DNA from: Methanosarcina sp. DH2 | GTDB lineage: Archaea > Halobacteriota > Methanosarcinia > Methanosarcinales > Methanosarcinaceae | Direction of reading: 5' to 3' | Assembly (NCBI RefSeq): GCF_020804225.1 | Contig: NZ_WJBI01000001.1 | Coordinates: 439,509-503,508, forward strand | DNA: 64,000 nt | Shown here: piece after piece, positions 43,734-53,444 of the stretch | Layout of the letters: each line of letters starts with the position of its first letter | Numbering within the stretch: position 1 is the first letter of the stretch | The notes under the pieces: model-generated | What the model was told of the DNA's origin: nothing | Databases searched by the model: none | The model's input: the letters and a program-made list of their open reading frames with translations, nothing else | Position numbers and translations under genes: made by a program

Positions 43734-44930
43734 TTAAGCCATTGTGCTGAGTTTTCTGAATACCTGGGCTTTGAAGTCCATAAGTACAGCCATGAAATTC
43801 ACTGCTGCCTCGAAAGGAGTGGAATGAACACTGAAATAAGAATGCACGTCTCCGTCCCCGAGCCACTTGGTGCACATGTAGTAGTAATGGTCCGAAGTTA
43901 AAAGGTGCTTCCATATACGCAGGATTTCAGGGTCTCCTGTCTTTTTCACAAAAGGCTCAAGCAGTTTTATTTCTTCAAAACAACGTCTTTGCATATCGTT
44001 TCCAAGCCATGCGCTGGTGTCGCGCTCCATATCAGCCCAGGAAATCGTTGAAAAGTCTCCAACATCGATCTCAGCTACAGGTGAATATTTTCTGGCAACC
44101 TCTACAGGAGTACTGAATTCCAGGCCTTTTTTAAGGACTTCTGCAGGTAGTTTTTCCATAAAATCAAAAATCCCGGTTTCTCTCCACTGATGCTCTCCAA
44201 AAGTTTCATAGTCCATAAAGATATTAACGCAGTCCTCTTTAACCCCTGAAGCCCATGAAGCCCATTTTTCCGCAGTCAGAGGATAGCCTTCCCACCATCT
44301 TGCAGAGAAACGATATCCTATATCGTCGCTCAGTTTGTAGTTCCTGAAGAGAATGGGTAACCCTGAGTCTTTTGCCTTATAAAGGACGTTAGGAGATCTC
44401 TCCTCAAGCATATGGTCCGCACCTTCCGTGAGAATTGCCTTATAACCCAGCTCGGAAGCGATCTTTGCTACAGTATTGTTATAGAGCAGTTCTGTGTTTC
44501 GGAATACCTGAGGTTTAACTCCGAGGAGATCGGAAACAATTTGTTTATGTTCCTTAACTTCTTCGATAAATTCTGTTTTGTCATCAAAAAGGCTTGAAAG
44601 GGAATGGTAAAAGGTCTCGTCCAGAAGCTCCACAGCTCCTGTTTCTACAAGTTGACGGAAGCTCTCCAGCACCTCTTTTCCCCAGAATTCGCACTGTTCA
44701 AGCAGTGTACCGGTAATCGAAAGTGAAAACCTGAATTCTCCTTTATATTCGTCAAGTGACTCCAGAAGAGCCCTGTTTGCAGGGAGATAGCATTTCTGGG
44801 CTACTCTTTCGAAAATTTCTCTGTTGCTTCTTTCATCAAAGTATCGAAAGAAGCCAGACCTGTCATCAGGCCAGAACCTGCGCAGCCTGAAAGGCTGATG
44901 CACCTGAAAGTACATGCAAAGGGAAGTCAT
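43734..44930 (-). CDS. Glycoside hydrolase family 57 (alpha-amylase/glucanotransferase type)
   Basis: Acts on alpha-1,4 glucans with retention. The 398-residue protein keeps all GH57 signatures: QVHQP near residue 9, the nucleophile Glu147 in FRNTELLYNN, the general-acid Asp240 in FMDYETFGEHQ, and TEGADHML. Length fits archaeal cytoplasmic GH57 amylases. It overlaps the upstream GH57-like gene by ATGA and is 52 bp from the ACT-V4R gene. Expected to work with GH15 on storage glycogen. Confidence 0.9.
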   Translation of the reverse strand: MTSLCMYFQVHQPFRLRRFWPDDRSGFFRYFDERSNREIFERVAQKCYLPANRALLESLDEYKGEFRFSLSITGTLLEQCEFWGKEVLESFRQLVETGAVELLDETFYHSLSSLFDDKTEFIEEVKEHKQIVSDLLGVKPQVFRNTELLYNNTVAKIASELGYKAILTEGADHMLEERSPNVLYKAKDSGLPILFRNYKLSDDIGYRFSARWWEGYPLTAEKWASWASGVKEDCVNIFMDYETFGEHQWRETGIFDFMEKLPAEVLKKGLEFSTPVEVARKYSPVAEIDVGDFSTISWADMERDTSAWLGNDMQRRCFEEIKLLEPFVKKTGDPEILRIWKHLLTSDHYYYMCTKWLGDGDVHSYFSVHSTPFEAAVNFMAVLMDFKAQVFRKLSTMA

Positions 44931-46063
44931 GCCCCTTCCTCCAGAACGGATCTTCTTAAATCCGAAAGAATGGAATAGTAGTTTACAGCTCTCTCATGTC
45001 CTTCACGTGCGTTTCCCGGGCCCATTGAAAAAAGGATTTCACTTTGCTGAAGGTAACCGAAAACCCGTTTCAGCTTTTGATAGTTCTTCTTTTCTTTAAT
45101 TTCCGTAAGTTCTTCCCCTACTCTTACAAGCTCCCTTAGGTAGAGCTGCTGAGCATGGTTTCCGACAGCATTGTGCATTCCGTAGCGGATTGTCTGTTCG
45201 GTCCCAAGGGTTGGAAGCCTCAAAGGGATGAACCTGCTTACTGCTTCCGAAGGTGTGATCATCTCAATGCCCCGGTTCTTCAGTGCTTCCGGAAAAGCCC
45301 GTATAAATTCGGCTATCATGCTCTTGCTCCTGTGGTGAAGGCAAAGGCTTGTGTAATTTAGATAAAGGGTAAGTACATCCCCTTCAATGCCTGCAATCCA
45401 GTCTGCAAATTTTTCCGGGATTAGGGGATAGCCTTCCCAGCTTTTTTCCGAAAAACGCAGTTCAAGGTCTTCACTGAGATTTATGTGCCTGAGAAGGATA
45501 GGAAGGTCATTTTCAAAAACGCGGACGGGATCGTATCCGTCCAGAATGTTTCTTGACCCTTCGGCAATAAGGCACCTGAAACCCATATTCGCAAGTATAT
45601 TTCCCACTCTCTCCGTATACAGTAGTTCCGTATTCACAAAAGTCCCTGGGTTTACTCCTAATAATTCCTTGAGCATTTCCCTGTAAATTGTTACTTCTTC
45701 TCTAAACCAGGAAAGGTCAGGATAAAGAGAGCTAAGGGAATGGTAACTGCAGCTTCCTGTAAACTCTACCTTTCTGCTTTCTGCAAGCTCCCTGAAAGAC
45801 TCAAGAAGTTCAGGGTCCCACCTGCACTGTTCCAGGAAAGGACCTGAAAGGTCAAAAGTGTAACTTCCCCCTCTCTCAATTGATTCCATAAAAAGGTCAT
45901 TAAGGCGCAAAAGTTCTCTGCCACTTTTTAAGAGTCTTGAAAAAATCTGATTCCGATCAAAATACCGGTCCATTTCAGGCACCCCGGAAAAACCCTCTAC
46001 AGGCCAGTACCATTTTGGACTGTAAGGCAGATGCACTCCCACACACATGCAAACGGCTTTCAT
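44927..46063 (-). CDS. GH57-like protein, probable pseudoenzyme
   Basis: 378 residues, collinear with the neighbouring GH57 (same order: HxP start, SCSYHSLSSLYPDL, NTELLY, WEGYPLIPEKFADW). The catalytic nucleophile position is kept (Glu146 in FVNTELLY), but the general acid Asp is Asn236 in LNYTSLCLHH where the active paralogue has DYETFGEH, and HQP reads HLP. Loss of the Asp, the following Glu and the FG pair argues against hydrolysis. It heads the operon and is translationally coupled (ATGA) to the active copy, so it may form a hetero-oligomer or regulate it. Confidence 0.8.
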   Translation of the reverse strand: MKAVCMCVGVHLPYSPKWYWPVEGFSGVPEMDRYFDRNQIFSRLLKSGRELLRLNDLFMESIERGGSYTFDLSGPFLEQCRWDPELLESFRELAESRKVEFTGSCSYHSLSSLYPDLSWFREEVTIYREMLKELLGVNPGTFVNTELLYTERVGNILANMGFRCLIAEGSRNILDGYDPVRVFENDLPILLRHINLSEDLELRFSEKSWEGYPLIPEKFADWIAGIEGDVLTLYLNYTSLCLHHRSKSMIAEFIRAFPEALKNRGIEMITPSEAVSRFIPLRLPTLGTEQTIRYGMHNAVGNHAQQLYLRELVRVGEELTEIKEKKNYQKLKRVFGYLQQSEILFSMGPGNAREGHERAVNYYSILSDLRRSVLEEGA

Positions 46064-46622
46064 AACAAAATAGTCTTGTGCGGAAACCTACTAAAAACTA
46101 TTGTTTCTCTCAGCCTTTTGCCTGTAATGGAATTCTTGGTCATACTCAAAAAGCTGGCCTCTGGTTAATTGTTTTCATCTATTTCCGGAATTCTTAAAGG
46201 AATCTTTCAGTTTTCTCTCCCTGCGCCGCATGAGATTGGGGTCAGCCTGTCAGGTAAGAATAAACAATCGGTAAACCAGTAATGCAATTAAGAGAGACAA
46301 TATATTAAAGAAACATCCTCCTGTCCCAGGTAATAATTTTCCCTTATCCCGAAAATTGGTCTTAAATTCGCAGGTAAATATAAACGCCCCCACCAGCTTG
46401 TCCGGTGGCCTTCTCCCTGGGTAGAGGAAGAATGAAGTTGAAGGAAGAAACTCGGAAAGGCAGTAAAAAGCAGTAACGCAGGTGTAGATTACCATTTGTC
46501 TATTTTATATTTTTTTCTTCCTTTTTGTCTTCGAGGCTACTCCCCTTCGTCGAGCGTAATAAGAATGGTTCAGTATCACGAATAAGGTTGTATGAGTCGA
46601 GGTTTGTTGTTTTGTCTTTTTA

Positions 46623-46648
46623 GTCCTCTTGAGCGTAGCGAAAAGGAC
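46623..46648. repeat. Dispersed GTCCT...AGGAC motif
   Basis: GTCCTCTTGAG-CGTAGCG-AAAAGGAC, an imperfect inverted repeat. Its complement reads GTCCTTTTCGCT...CTCAAGAGGAC and matches the hairpin at 23233-23268 (GTCCTTTTTGCT...CTCGAGAGGAC). A third, decayed copy may lie at 46817-46845. Confidence 0.5.
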
Positions 46649-46659
46649 CGCGTACTCCC

Positions 46660-46707
46660 GAGGCGCAATTCGGGCGAGACGCAATTCGGGCGAGACGCAA
46701 TTCGGGT
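46660..46707. repeat. 16-bp tandem repeat, three copies
   Basis: Unit GAGACGCAATTCGGGC: copies at 46660-46675 (GAGGCG variant), 46676-46691 and 46692-46707 (last base T). Period exactly 16. Confidence 0.9.
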
Positions 46708-47055
46708 GTGACAAAAACGACACGGAATAGCTGATACGGTTGTGCAGATCAGAGATAGGCCCGAAATAGTTGTAATTTAACCCTCTTGAACTCAATTACT
46801 GCTGTACCTCCTTATTTAGTTCTCTTGAGCACAGCTCTTAAAAGAATAGCTCTGAAAAAAAGTTGAAGATTAATGTGAAAAGCCGGAAAGCAGTCTATCA
46901 ATAACATATTAAAAGTAACTGGGTAAAAACAACAGAATCAATAAAAGTATAAAAATAGCGGGCGAAATAAAAAGAGTAAAGGTCAACGGCTGAAAAATAG
47001 TCTGTAGCGAGTTAAAAAATACGCCGGGCTAAAAAGAATCAGGGGATGAATTTAA

Positions 47056-49203
47056 TCATCCCATCATAAATCTGGTAAGGCTGCCGTATGCCTCTTTGAT
47101 TTCTTCTAAAGAGAGGGAAACTTCGAAGTCTTTGCCTTTGATTTCAAGGGTTTCGCCTCCAGCCTTCCCGATTACGGTATGGGGCACACCTTTAAGAATT
47201 TCCTGCACAGCCTCGGGTTCGGCTGTAGCAATCAGTGCCCTTGCAGGAGCTTCTGAAAACAGAAATTCATCTGCTCCAATCTCACCGGCAACTTCGCTGA
47301 GGTCTACCTTTCCACCCAGGGTTTTGCACATCCTTGCAAGCCCTGCTCCGATCCCTCCGAGGGAAAGATCGTGTGCGGAGCTCAGTTTTCCGCTTTTAAC
47401 AGCTTCAATTATGGCTTTTATAACGCCAGGGGCGTTCTCCGGGACTGCAGGGACTTTTCCGGCATTGCCAGACCCTATGCAGGCATAGTATTCGGAGCCT
47501 CCCATTTCAGGCGTTGTCTCTCCTACAAGTATAATGCTGTCTCCCGCATTCGTAAAGAAACTTGAGGGGAGAGGAGTTTCGAGATCCACTTTCCCTATCA
47601 TTCCTATTGAGGGAGTGGGAGGTATTGCAGTTTTGAGCTCATCGCTCTCGTTATATAGAGAAACGTTTCCTCCAACGACCGGGATTGAAAGCCTTCTAGC
47701 TTCGTCTCCGAGCCCGAGTACGGCATTTTTGAACTGCCAGTAAGTTTCAGGGCGCTCGGGATTTCCAAAGTTAAGGCAGTTTACAATAGCCAGTCCTTCT
47801 GCACCTTTTACTGCAAGATTCATGGCGTTTTCGATAATTGCAGTCTTTCCGCCTGTGTAAGGGTCAAGCAGTGTGGCTCTGGGCTGGCAGCCGCAGGAAA
47901 GTGCAATCCCTTTTGTATTTGTAACCCTCAGCACTCCGGAGTCTTCTCCGGGCTTGACAACGGTCCTTAACTGAACCTCATGGTCATACTGCCTGTAAAT
48001 CCATTCTTTTGAGGCAATGTTGTAGGAGGACAGGACTTTCAGGAAAGCCACTTTCAGGTCTTCTGGAGTTTCCGGTTTTCTGTCCTCTTCCCTTCGAGTT
48101 GGGGCTTCAGAGGGCTTTTCGCATGTCGGGGCCCCCCCTGTCAGGAAACCTATTGGAATGTCGGCAACGATTTCTCCTCTGAACTCAACTGTATAATTGG
48201 GCTCTTCTGTAAGGTATCCGATCACAGCCCCATTCAGGTCATACTTCTGTACCAGGGCAATTACTGCATCGACGTCTTCAGGAGCTACTTCAAAGAGCAT
48301 GCGCTCCTGGGACTCTGCGAGCAGGATCTCATAGGCGTTCATGTTAGGTTCGCGCTGCGGAACCGCATCTGCAATAATACGGGCTCCCAGTCCTCCCTTT
48401 GCAGCCAGTTCCGAGCTTGCTCCTCCAAGCCCTGCAGCGCCAAGGTCTTTGCAGGATTTTACATATCCTTTTTCTATGGCTTCCAGGGTCATTTCTATAG
48501 CAAGCTTTTCGGTATATGGGTCTCCTACCTGAACGCTTGGGCGGTCTTCAGCTTCAGCTGATTCGGAAAGGTCTCTGGAAGCAAAGGAAGCTCCTCCAAG
48601 CCCGTCTTTTCCTGTGCTTGAACCCGCAAGAATGAGCTTGTTTCCGGCTTTTTGGGAGCGAGAGGTGGTAACGTTCTCTTCTTTGCAGAGTCCGACTGCA
48701 ACAACGTTTACCAGCGGGTTTCCACTATATCTTCTATCAAAAAAAGTTTCTCCCTTGACCACAGGCACTCCTATGCAGTTCCCGTACCCTGCGATTCCTT
48801 TAATAATCTGCTCGAAAAGGAAAAGGTTTTTAGGGGTGTCCAGAGGCCCGAAATAGAGCGGGTCCATAAGGGCTATCGGACGGGCTCCCATGGATATAAT
48901 ATCTCTTACTATGCCTCCCACACCGGTAGCTGCCCCATTATACGGGTCTACATATGAAGGGTGGTTGTGGCTTTCCATGCCTATAGCAAGCACATATCCA
49001 TCTTCGAATTTAATGATCGCAGCATCGTCTCCAGGACCGATAAGAACGTTTTCGCCCGTGGTTGTGAAGGTCTTTAGGAGAGGGGCGCTTGAGCGGTAGG
49101 AACAGTGTTCACTCCACAGATTTAAAAAACAGCCCTGCTCTACCAGGGTAGGCTCGCGCCCAAGTTCTTTTTTAATGATCTTCAGGTCTTCTTCAGGTAA
49201 CAT
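47056..49203 (-). CDS. purL: Phosphoribosylformylglycinamidine synthase II
   Basis: ATP-dependent amidation of FGAR to FGAM in purine synthesis. The 715-residue small PurL has the start [20 protein letters not shown], the substrate motif [47 protein letters not shown], and [17 protein letters not shown]. Small PurL needs PurS and PurQ; neither is in the window. GAGGCAAGG precedes ATG 49203. Monocistronic. Confidence 0.94.
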   Translation of the reverse strand: MLPEEDLKIIKKELGREPTLVEQGCFLNLWSEHCSYRSSAPLLKTFTTTGENVLIGPGDDAAIIKFEDGYVLAIGMESHNHPSYVDPYNGAATGVGGIVRDIISMGARPIALMDPLYFGPLDTPKNLFLFEQIIKGIAGYGNCIGVPVVKGETFFDRRYSGNPLVNVVAVGLCKEENVTTSRSQKAGNKLILAGSSTGKDGLGGASFASRDLSESAEAEDRPSVQVGDPYTEKLAIEMTLEAIEKGYVKSCKDLGAAGLGGASSELAAKGGLGARIIADAVPQREPNMNAYEILLAESQERMLFEVAPEDVDAVIALVQKYDLNGAVIGYLTEEPNYTVEFRGEIVADIPIGFLTGGAPTCEKPSEAPTRREEDRKPETPEDLKVAFLKVLSSYNIASKEWIYRQYDHEVQLRTVVKPGEDSGVLRVTNTKGIALSCGCQPRATLLDPYTGGKTAIIENAMNLAVKGAEGLAIVNCLNFGNPERPETYWQFKNAVLGLGDEARRLSIPVVGGNVSLYNESDELKTAIPPTPSIGMIGKVDLETPLPSSFFTNAGDSIILVGETTPEMGGSEYYACIGSGNAGKVPAVPENAPGVIKAIIEAVKSGKLSSAHDLSLGGIGAGLARMCKTLGGKVDLSEVAGEIGADEFLFSEAPARALIATAEPEAVQEILKGVPHTVIGKAGGETLEIKGKDFEVSLSLEEIKEAYGSLTRFMMG

Positions 49204-49621
49204 TGCCTTGCCTCTGATTCTTAAGCCTCATTTGGATGCCGAAGCTTAGTTTCTCTTGTAATTTCCCTAACTTTTAGGGTTTTCAATGTAGCGTTTCAAT
49301 GTAGCGTTAATAGACTATGCGGACTTAAAGGAACAGGGATTAGATAAATATTTCTTTAAGCCTTAGAGGAAACTTTCTTTCGGAACAAGCATCTGTAAAC
49401 GCTTTGTCTACAGATTTCCTGGATTTTCAGGATAGGATTCATTTTTACACAGGATATCTTATTCTCAGGCTGATATAGTACACAAAATGATATGAGAATA
49501 GAGTCAAAAGGGCTTATAGAAAAGATAATGGGGCTAAAAGGCTTTAGAAAAGGGATTAGAACCAAAAGGCTTACTTTAAAAATTAAATTTAAAATAAAAA
49601 AAGCATGAATTAATTTATAAT
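49204..49621. other. Intergenic region between purL and wHTH genes
   Basis: AT-rich. Near 49286-49310 the short repeat TTTCAATGTAGCG occurs twice directly. Otherwise nothing seen; a frame at 49356-49565 is not supported. Confidence 0.45.
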
Positions 49622-49861
49622 TCAGATTTGCTGAACCATTTTTTCTATCTTAGTTCCGGTTTCGGTCAGGAAGTAAACCTCTTCTTTTTTTGCGATCAGA
49701 TCTTTTTCTTCAAGTTCCTCAAGAGTCTTTGCTATGGTAGGGTATACTACCCGAAGAGTTTTAGAGATGCGTTTTCCTTCCATTTCCCCTTTTGAGGCGA
49801 GCAGAGAGAGCACTTTTTGCCTTATGCTATTTCCGTTCACAAAACCTATTAACTCGTTCAT
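49622..49861 (-). CDS. Small winged-helix DNA-binding protein
   Basis: 79 residues consisting only of a winged helix: helix 1 IRQKVLSLLASKGEME, recognition helix about TLRVVYPTIAKTLEELEEKD, wing KKEEVYFLTETG. The ArsR/MarR-like fold is clear but no metal-binding Cys is present. It likely acts as a dimer on an unknown operator. A strong GGGAGGT precedes ATG 49861, so it is translated. Its own upstream has TATATAGTTATATTTATATA. Confidence 0.82.
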   Translation of the reverse strand: MNELIGFVNGNSIRQKVLSLLASKGEMEGKRISKTLRVVYPTIAKTLEELEEKDLIAKKEEVYFLTETGTKIEKMVQQI

Positions 49862-50420
49862 AGGGTACCTCCCGGATATGCTTGTTTTTTTCCGGACATT
49901 ATTATATAGTTATATTTATATATCAATAGTTCATAAATATGTAATTATATAGGTTACATAAAAAGATGGGGTTCAAGATATATTTAGCTTTTTGCTGGCT
50001 GAAAAATGCTTTTTCTGCCAAAAGCACAAATTTTCGGGGTTTTATTCTTTAAGGTATAATCCGGGTTTTTTCGGAATTCCTGCTTCTTGAAGCTGCCTGT
50101 GCCCGAGTTTTTCAGATGTTTTGTCGGCGGTCTCCATACTTTCTACAAACCTGTTAAATTATATTAATTCAAATGTGTGAAAAGTACTTAATCTTTATAA
50201 GGTTATTTACTTATAATTCAAAAAATAAATAAATACAAAACTCTGGTTGGCTTTTTATATTATTGAGGATTTCTTGCTTATAGCGAAATTCAGTATAAAG
50301 TGCCTGAAAAATACCATTAGGCTTTAATATCATCATTGATAAGTACTTTATATCTATTCAGATATTTTCGGATGTAAATTACATATACAATGATTACAAA
50401 TTTGGAGGACATACTAACAA
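49862..50420. other. Divergent intergenic region wHTH / aIF1
   Basis: 559 bp. TATA-like runs near 49900-49920 (wHTH promoter, minus strand) and TTACATATACAATG at 50378-50391 (aIF1, plus strand). The wHTH gene could regulate itself or this gap. No other feature seen. Confidence 0.45.
50378..50391 (+). promoter_or_regulatory. TATA box of aIF1 gene
   Basis: TTACATATACAATG, about 30-43 bp before ATG 50421; ribosome site TTGGAGGAC at 50401-50409 is within a short leader. Confidence 0.5.
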
Positions 50421-50729
50421 ATGAGCAGCGGAATGTGCCCGGTATGCGGGCTTCCAAAAGAACTTTGCATTTGCGAAGAAGTTGCAAAAGAGCAACAGAG
50501 AATAACTGTGAAAGTTAACAGAAGAAGATATGGAAAGGAAGTTACTGTTGTAGAAGGTTTCGATGCAAGTGAGATTGACCTTCATGAACTGTCCACTTAC
50601 CTTAAATCAAAGTTTGCATGCGGAGGTACAGTAAAAGGAAACACTGTCGAACTCCAGGGCAATCACCTGACCCGCATGAAAGAAGTCCTCATGGAAAAGG
50701 GTTTCTCTGCTGAGCAAATTAAAAACTAA
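50421..50729 (+). CDS. Translation initiation factor aIF1 (SUI1)
   Basis: Monitors start-codon selection on the small ribosomal subunit. 102 residues: zinc-ribbon-like [16 protein letters not shown] start, [46 protein letters not shown], the SUI1 core. Length fits archaeal aIF1. GGAGGAC ribosome site. Monocistronic. Confidence 0.95.
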   Translation: MSSGMCPVCGLPKELCICEEVAKEQQRITVKVNRRRYGKEVTVVEGFDASEIDLHELSTYLKSKFACGGTVKGNTVELQGNHLTRMKEVLMEKGFSAEQIKN

Positions 50730-50900
50730 ACTCTGAATCCGTCCCCCATCGGAACAACCGAACCTGAGAACAGGATTGTAAGTTTATAGATTCGGAGTTG
50801 TACGTATCTTTTTGCCAGTTTTTCGACAGTATGCCCCTTCTTTCCGGTGTATTGACTGGAACATGAGTTCCTTCCCGGAAAACTATACAAAAAGTGCGTT

Positions 50901-50912
50901 TTCATATATTTA
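50901..50912 (+). promoter_or_regulatory. TATA box for leaderless regulator-nre transcript
   Basis: TTCATATATTTA, centred 28 bp before ATG 50935. The spacing predicts a transcript starting at or next to the start codon, which decides the start of the following gene. Confidence 0.6.
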
Positions 50913-50934
50913 TCTATGCAAGTGTTGGTCTCCA

Positions 50935-51300
50935 ATGAAAACAACATGCGAAATTATGGTACAGAAAGTCTTGCCTGCAATCAGGGCTGAACTTTCACGG
51001 GCAATGATTTTCGAGCATGGATGCACGCAGCAGGATGTAGCAGATATCCTTGAGCTTTCAAGAGCTGCGGTATCCCAGTATGTGAGTGAAAAACGCGGAG
51101 CTGAGATCGATTTCTCTGATGAGACCCAGAGTGAAATCCGAAAATTTGCATCAGTCCTCCTGAACGGGGGTTTATCCTCTCAGGAAAAGGTAAAAGGTAT
51201 GTGCGGCATATGCTGTTTTGTTCAGAAGTCCGGCTGGCTGTACAGAAACGCTCCTGAAGCTAAAGCTTGCATTATCTGCAAGGATATGAATCTAAAGTGA
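50935..51300 (+). CDS. HTH regulator with C-terminal cysteine cluster
   Basis: 121 residues when starting at ATG 50935. N-terminal XRE-type helix-turn-helix (AELSRAMIFEHGCTQQDVAD, LELSRAAVSQYVSEKRGAEI) and a cysteine-rich tail (GMCGICCFVQKSG, ACIICKDM) that could bind Zn or an Fe-S cluster, as in a family of archaeal predicted regulators. Longer open-frame starts (50812) lie upstream of the TATA box and are rejected. Overlaps the nre start by GTGA, so they are co-translated; a redox or metal control of repair is an inference. Confidence 0.82.
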   Translation: MKTTCEIMVQKVLPAIRAELSRAMIFEHGCTQQDVADILELSRAAVSQYVSEKRGAEIDFSDETQSEIRKFASVLLNGGLSSQEKVKGMCGICCFVQKSGWLYRNAPEAKACIICKDMNLK

Positions 51301-52523
51301 GAGACACGTTGTGTATCAAGTGCAAGGGAAAAGGACTTTGCGGGCGTCCTCGCTGCCCAATTCTTGAAAAATTTAAATCCTTGCAATCAATTTCTCCTGT
51401 AATCTCAGGAGATTCTGTATTTGGGGCATCTCCCCCGGCTCTTTTTGTCGGAAGCTACGGTTACCCGAGGGTTTCGGCAGGTCCCATGATTCCTCCCTTA
51501 GCAAAGGAAGACGAAGCTTTGCTTTTCGAAGACCCTTCAGCATGGGGAAACATGCAGATAGAGGATATCATCTCCATGCGTTCCCGTATGGTTAGGGCAA
51601 ACACAAACCTTCATATAAAAGATGCACGGAGCAAAGAGAATCCCCTCCTGCTAAAGGCTCAGGAACTGGCTCTCTCCAGAAAGCCGGTGGACACTGAAGC
51701 CTGGTTTTTTAAAACCCCCAAACAGGAACTCAAATTCGATGCAGTCCTTACGCCTATGGGCCCCTCCGGGCTTGTGAAAAACTTTGAGCTTGCCGAAAAC
51801 CCCGATGTCCCGAAAAAAGTGGACTATCTGGTCTACGATACCGATGCTCTTGCAAAAGATGCCATTAATGAACTCTTAAAAAGCGACATTTCTACCGAGC
51901 ACATTACACGTCTCTTTTCCATAGGCCTGCTCGGAAAAGAGCGTAAACTAGTGCCTACTCGCTGGTCTATCACAGCCGTGGACGACATGGCTGGAAAGGA
52001 ACTTGCAGACCGTATAATGGATTTTCCCTGGGTCTCTGACATCAAGCTTTTCAGCGGGACCCATTTCGGAAACCATTTTGAAGTTCTCATCCTTCCGCGG
52101 GCTTATTCCTTTGAACTTATTGAGGTCTGGCTCCCAAAAACCGTCTGGTCAGGGGAATCAAGCTGGATCGGTGAGGACAGCGAAGGTCTTGACGGAAAGA
52201 AAGGATATTCCCCTCTTGCAGGGGGTTATTATGCAGCAAGGCTTCCTGTGCTCGAGTACCTGACAGAAATCAAAAGACAGGCTTCGGTCTTTGTACTGAG
52301 GGAAATAACTCCCGATTACTGGGCTCCTCTTGGGGTCTGGGTAGTTCGGGAAGGCATGAGAAAAGCTCTTCAAAATCCTCCTGAAACCTTTGGTTCCCTG
52401 GAAGCAGCAGTTTCGGACCTTTCGGGCAGGGTAAATACACCAAAAGCAGAATGGATGCAGCAGGCAAAAATGCTTTCTGACTTCCGCTTCCAGACTACGC
52501 TTGATTCATTTTTTAATATATAA
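51297..52523 (+). CDS. nreA: Nre-family DNA repair protein with PCNA-binding tail
   Basis: About 408 residues from GTG 51297, which overlaps the upstream stop. N-terminal zinc-finger-like CIKCKGKGLCGRPRCPILEK (the Nre signature), then the DUF650/651 body (VGSYGYPRVSAGPM), and at the C terminus QTTLDSFF, a canonical PCNA-interacting PIP box (Q-x2-L-x2-F-F). Nre proteins of archaea work with PCNA in repair of alkylated or crosslinked DNA (established for halophile NreA). Co-transcribed with the Cys-rich regulator. Confidence 0.9.
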   Translation: MRDTLCIKCKGKGLCGRPRCPILEKFKSLQSISPVISGDSVFGASPPALFVGSYGYPRVSAGPMIPPLAKEDEALLFEDPSAWGNMQIEDIISMRSRMVRANTNLHIKDARSKENPLLLKAQELALSRKPVDTEAWFFKTPKQELKFDAVLTPMGPSGLVKNFELAENPDVPKKVDYLVYDTDALAKDAINELLKSDISTEHITRLFSIGLLGKERKLVPTRWSITAVDDMAGKELADRIMDFPWVSDIKLFSGTHFGNHFEVLILPRAYSFELIEVWLPKTVWSGESSWIGEDSEGLDGKKGYSPLAGGYYAARLPVLEYLTEIKRQASVFVLREITPDYWAPLGVWVVREGMRKALQNPPETFGSLEAAVSDLSGRVNTPKAEWMQQAKMLSDFRFQTTLDSFFNI

Positions 52524-52540
52524 TTAAGTTCAAAATGAAA

Positions 52541-52620
52541 ATAAAGCAGTTAAAAAATAAAGCAGTTAAAAAATAGAACGGTTAAAAAATAGGGCAGTTA
52601 TAAAATAGGGCAGTTAAAAA
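52541..52620. repeat. 16-bp tandem repeat, five copies
   Basis: Unit ATARRGCAGTTAAAAA in copies at 52541, 52557, 52573, 52589 and 52605: the first two are identical (ATAAAGCAGTTAAAAA), later ones vary. It starts 17 bp after the nre stop. Confidence 0.95.
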
Positions 52621-52730
52621 ACCATTTTTCCGATGTAAAAATTCATACGGAAGACGTTGAAAACCTTTTCAGGCTCATTCAAGCTTCCGGATTATGTAAG
52701 GTTTATTCAAACTTCTGGATTGCAGCAGGC

Positions 52731-53444
52731 TTACTCAAAGATTTCAGGTACAATGCGCCGGGCAACATCCTCATAAGCTTTGGAAATATCGCCTTTGTCA
52801 AACCTGAATACATCTTTGTCCATGGACTGTCCGGTTTTCTTATCCCAGAAGCGGCAGGTGTCGCAGGAAATCTCGTCGGCAAGGATTATTTCTCCATCCC
52901 TTCTTCCAAACTCAAGCTTGAAGTCGGGAAGCAGGATTCCTTTCTCGTCAAGGTAAGGCACAAGCAGTTCATTGATCCTGAGTGCAAGTTTCCGGAGTGT
53001 GGCAAGTTCCTCGCGTGTTGCAATGCCAAGCGCAAGGGCAATATCGTCATTCAGCATGGGATCTCCGTATTCATCGCTTTTGAAATCAAAGACGATAACC
53101 GGGAACTCGAAAATAGTACCTTCTTTCATAGGGTATTTCTTTGTAATTGAGCCTGCGGCAATATTCCTGACAATGACCTCAATCTTAATGATTTCCACTT
53201 TCCTTACAAGCATATCAATGTCGGAAAGCATACTGACAAAATGAGTCTTGATTCCGCTGGCTTCCAGCATCTCGAAGATTTTCTTTGAGATCTGGGCGTT
53301 GTAGTAACCCTTCAATTCCATTTCGCCTTTCTTTTCCCCATTGAATGCAGTAAGGCTGTTTCGGAATTCGGCGATAAAGGTATCGGGATCATCTGTCTTA
53401 TAGATGGTTTTTGCTTTCCCTGAATAGAGCTGTTCTCTTTTCAT
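52731..53444 (-). CDS. purC: Phosphoribosylaminoimidazole-succinocarboxamide synthase
   Basis: Joins CAIR and aspartate with ATP in purine synthesis. 237 residues: [42 protein letters not shown], and [17 protein letters not shown] (the Asp/Glu of the SAICAR motif DEISPD). The open frame reaches ATG-like positions further upstream (53561), but those residues have no homology pattern; ATG 53444 has GAGAGGA before it. Monocistronic. Confidence 0.94.
   Translation of the reverse strand: MKREQLYSGKAKTIYKTDDPDTFIAEFRNSLTAFNGEKKGEMELKGYYNAQISKKIFEMLEASGIKTHFVSMLSDIDMLVRKVEIIKIEVIVRNIAAGSITKKYPMKEGTIFEFPVIVFDFKSDEYGDPMLNDDIALALGIATREELATLRKLALRINELLVPYLDEKGILLPDFKLEFGRRDGEIILADEISCDTCRFWDKKTGQSMDKDVFRFDKGDISKAYEDVARRIVPEIFE

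Larger units (their letters stand above)
46064..47055. other. Long intergenic region with repeats
   Basis: Between the glucan operon promoter and the purL 3' end. It holds the 16-bp array at 46660-46707, a dispersed motif at 46623-46648, and purine-rich tracts. Open frames at 46250-46495 and 46505-46795 (minus) have no recognisable family; not called. Confidence 0.55.

Noticed and set aside
46250-46795. Two short frames on the minus strand
   Set aside because: Composition of spacer and repeats; no ribosome sites.
50812-50934. N-terminal extension of the Cys-rich regulator
   Set aside because: Lies upstream of a TATA box whose spacing predicts transcription from about 50932.
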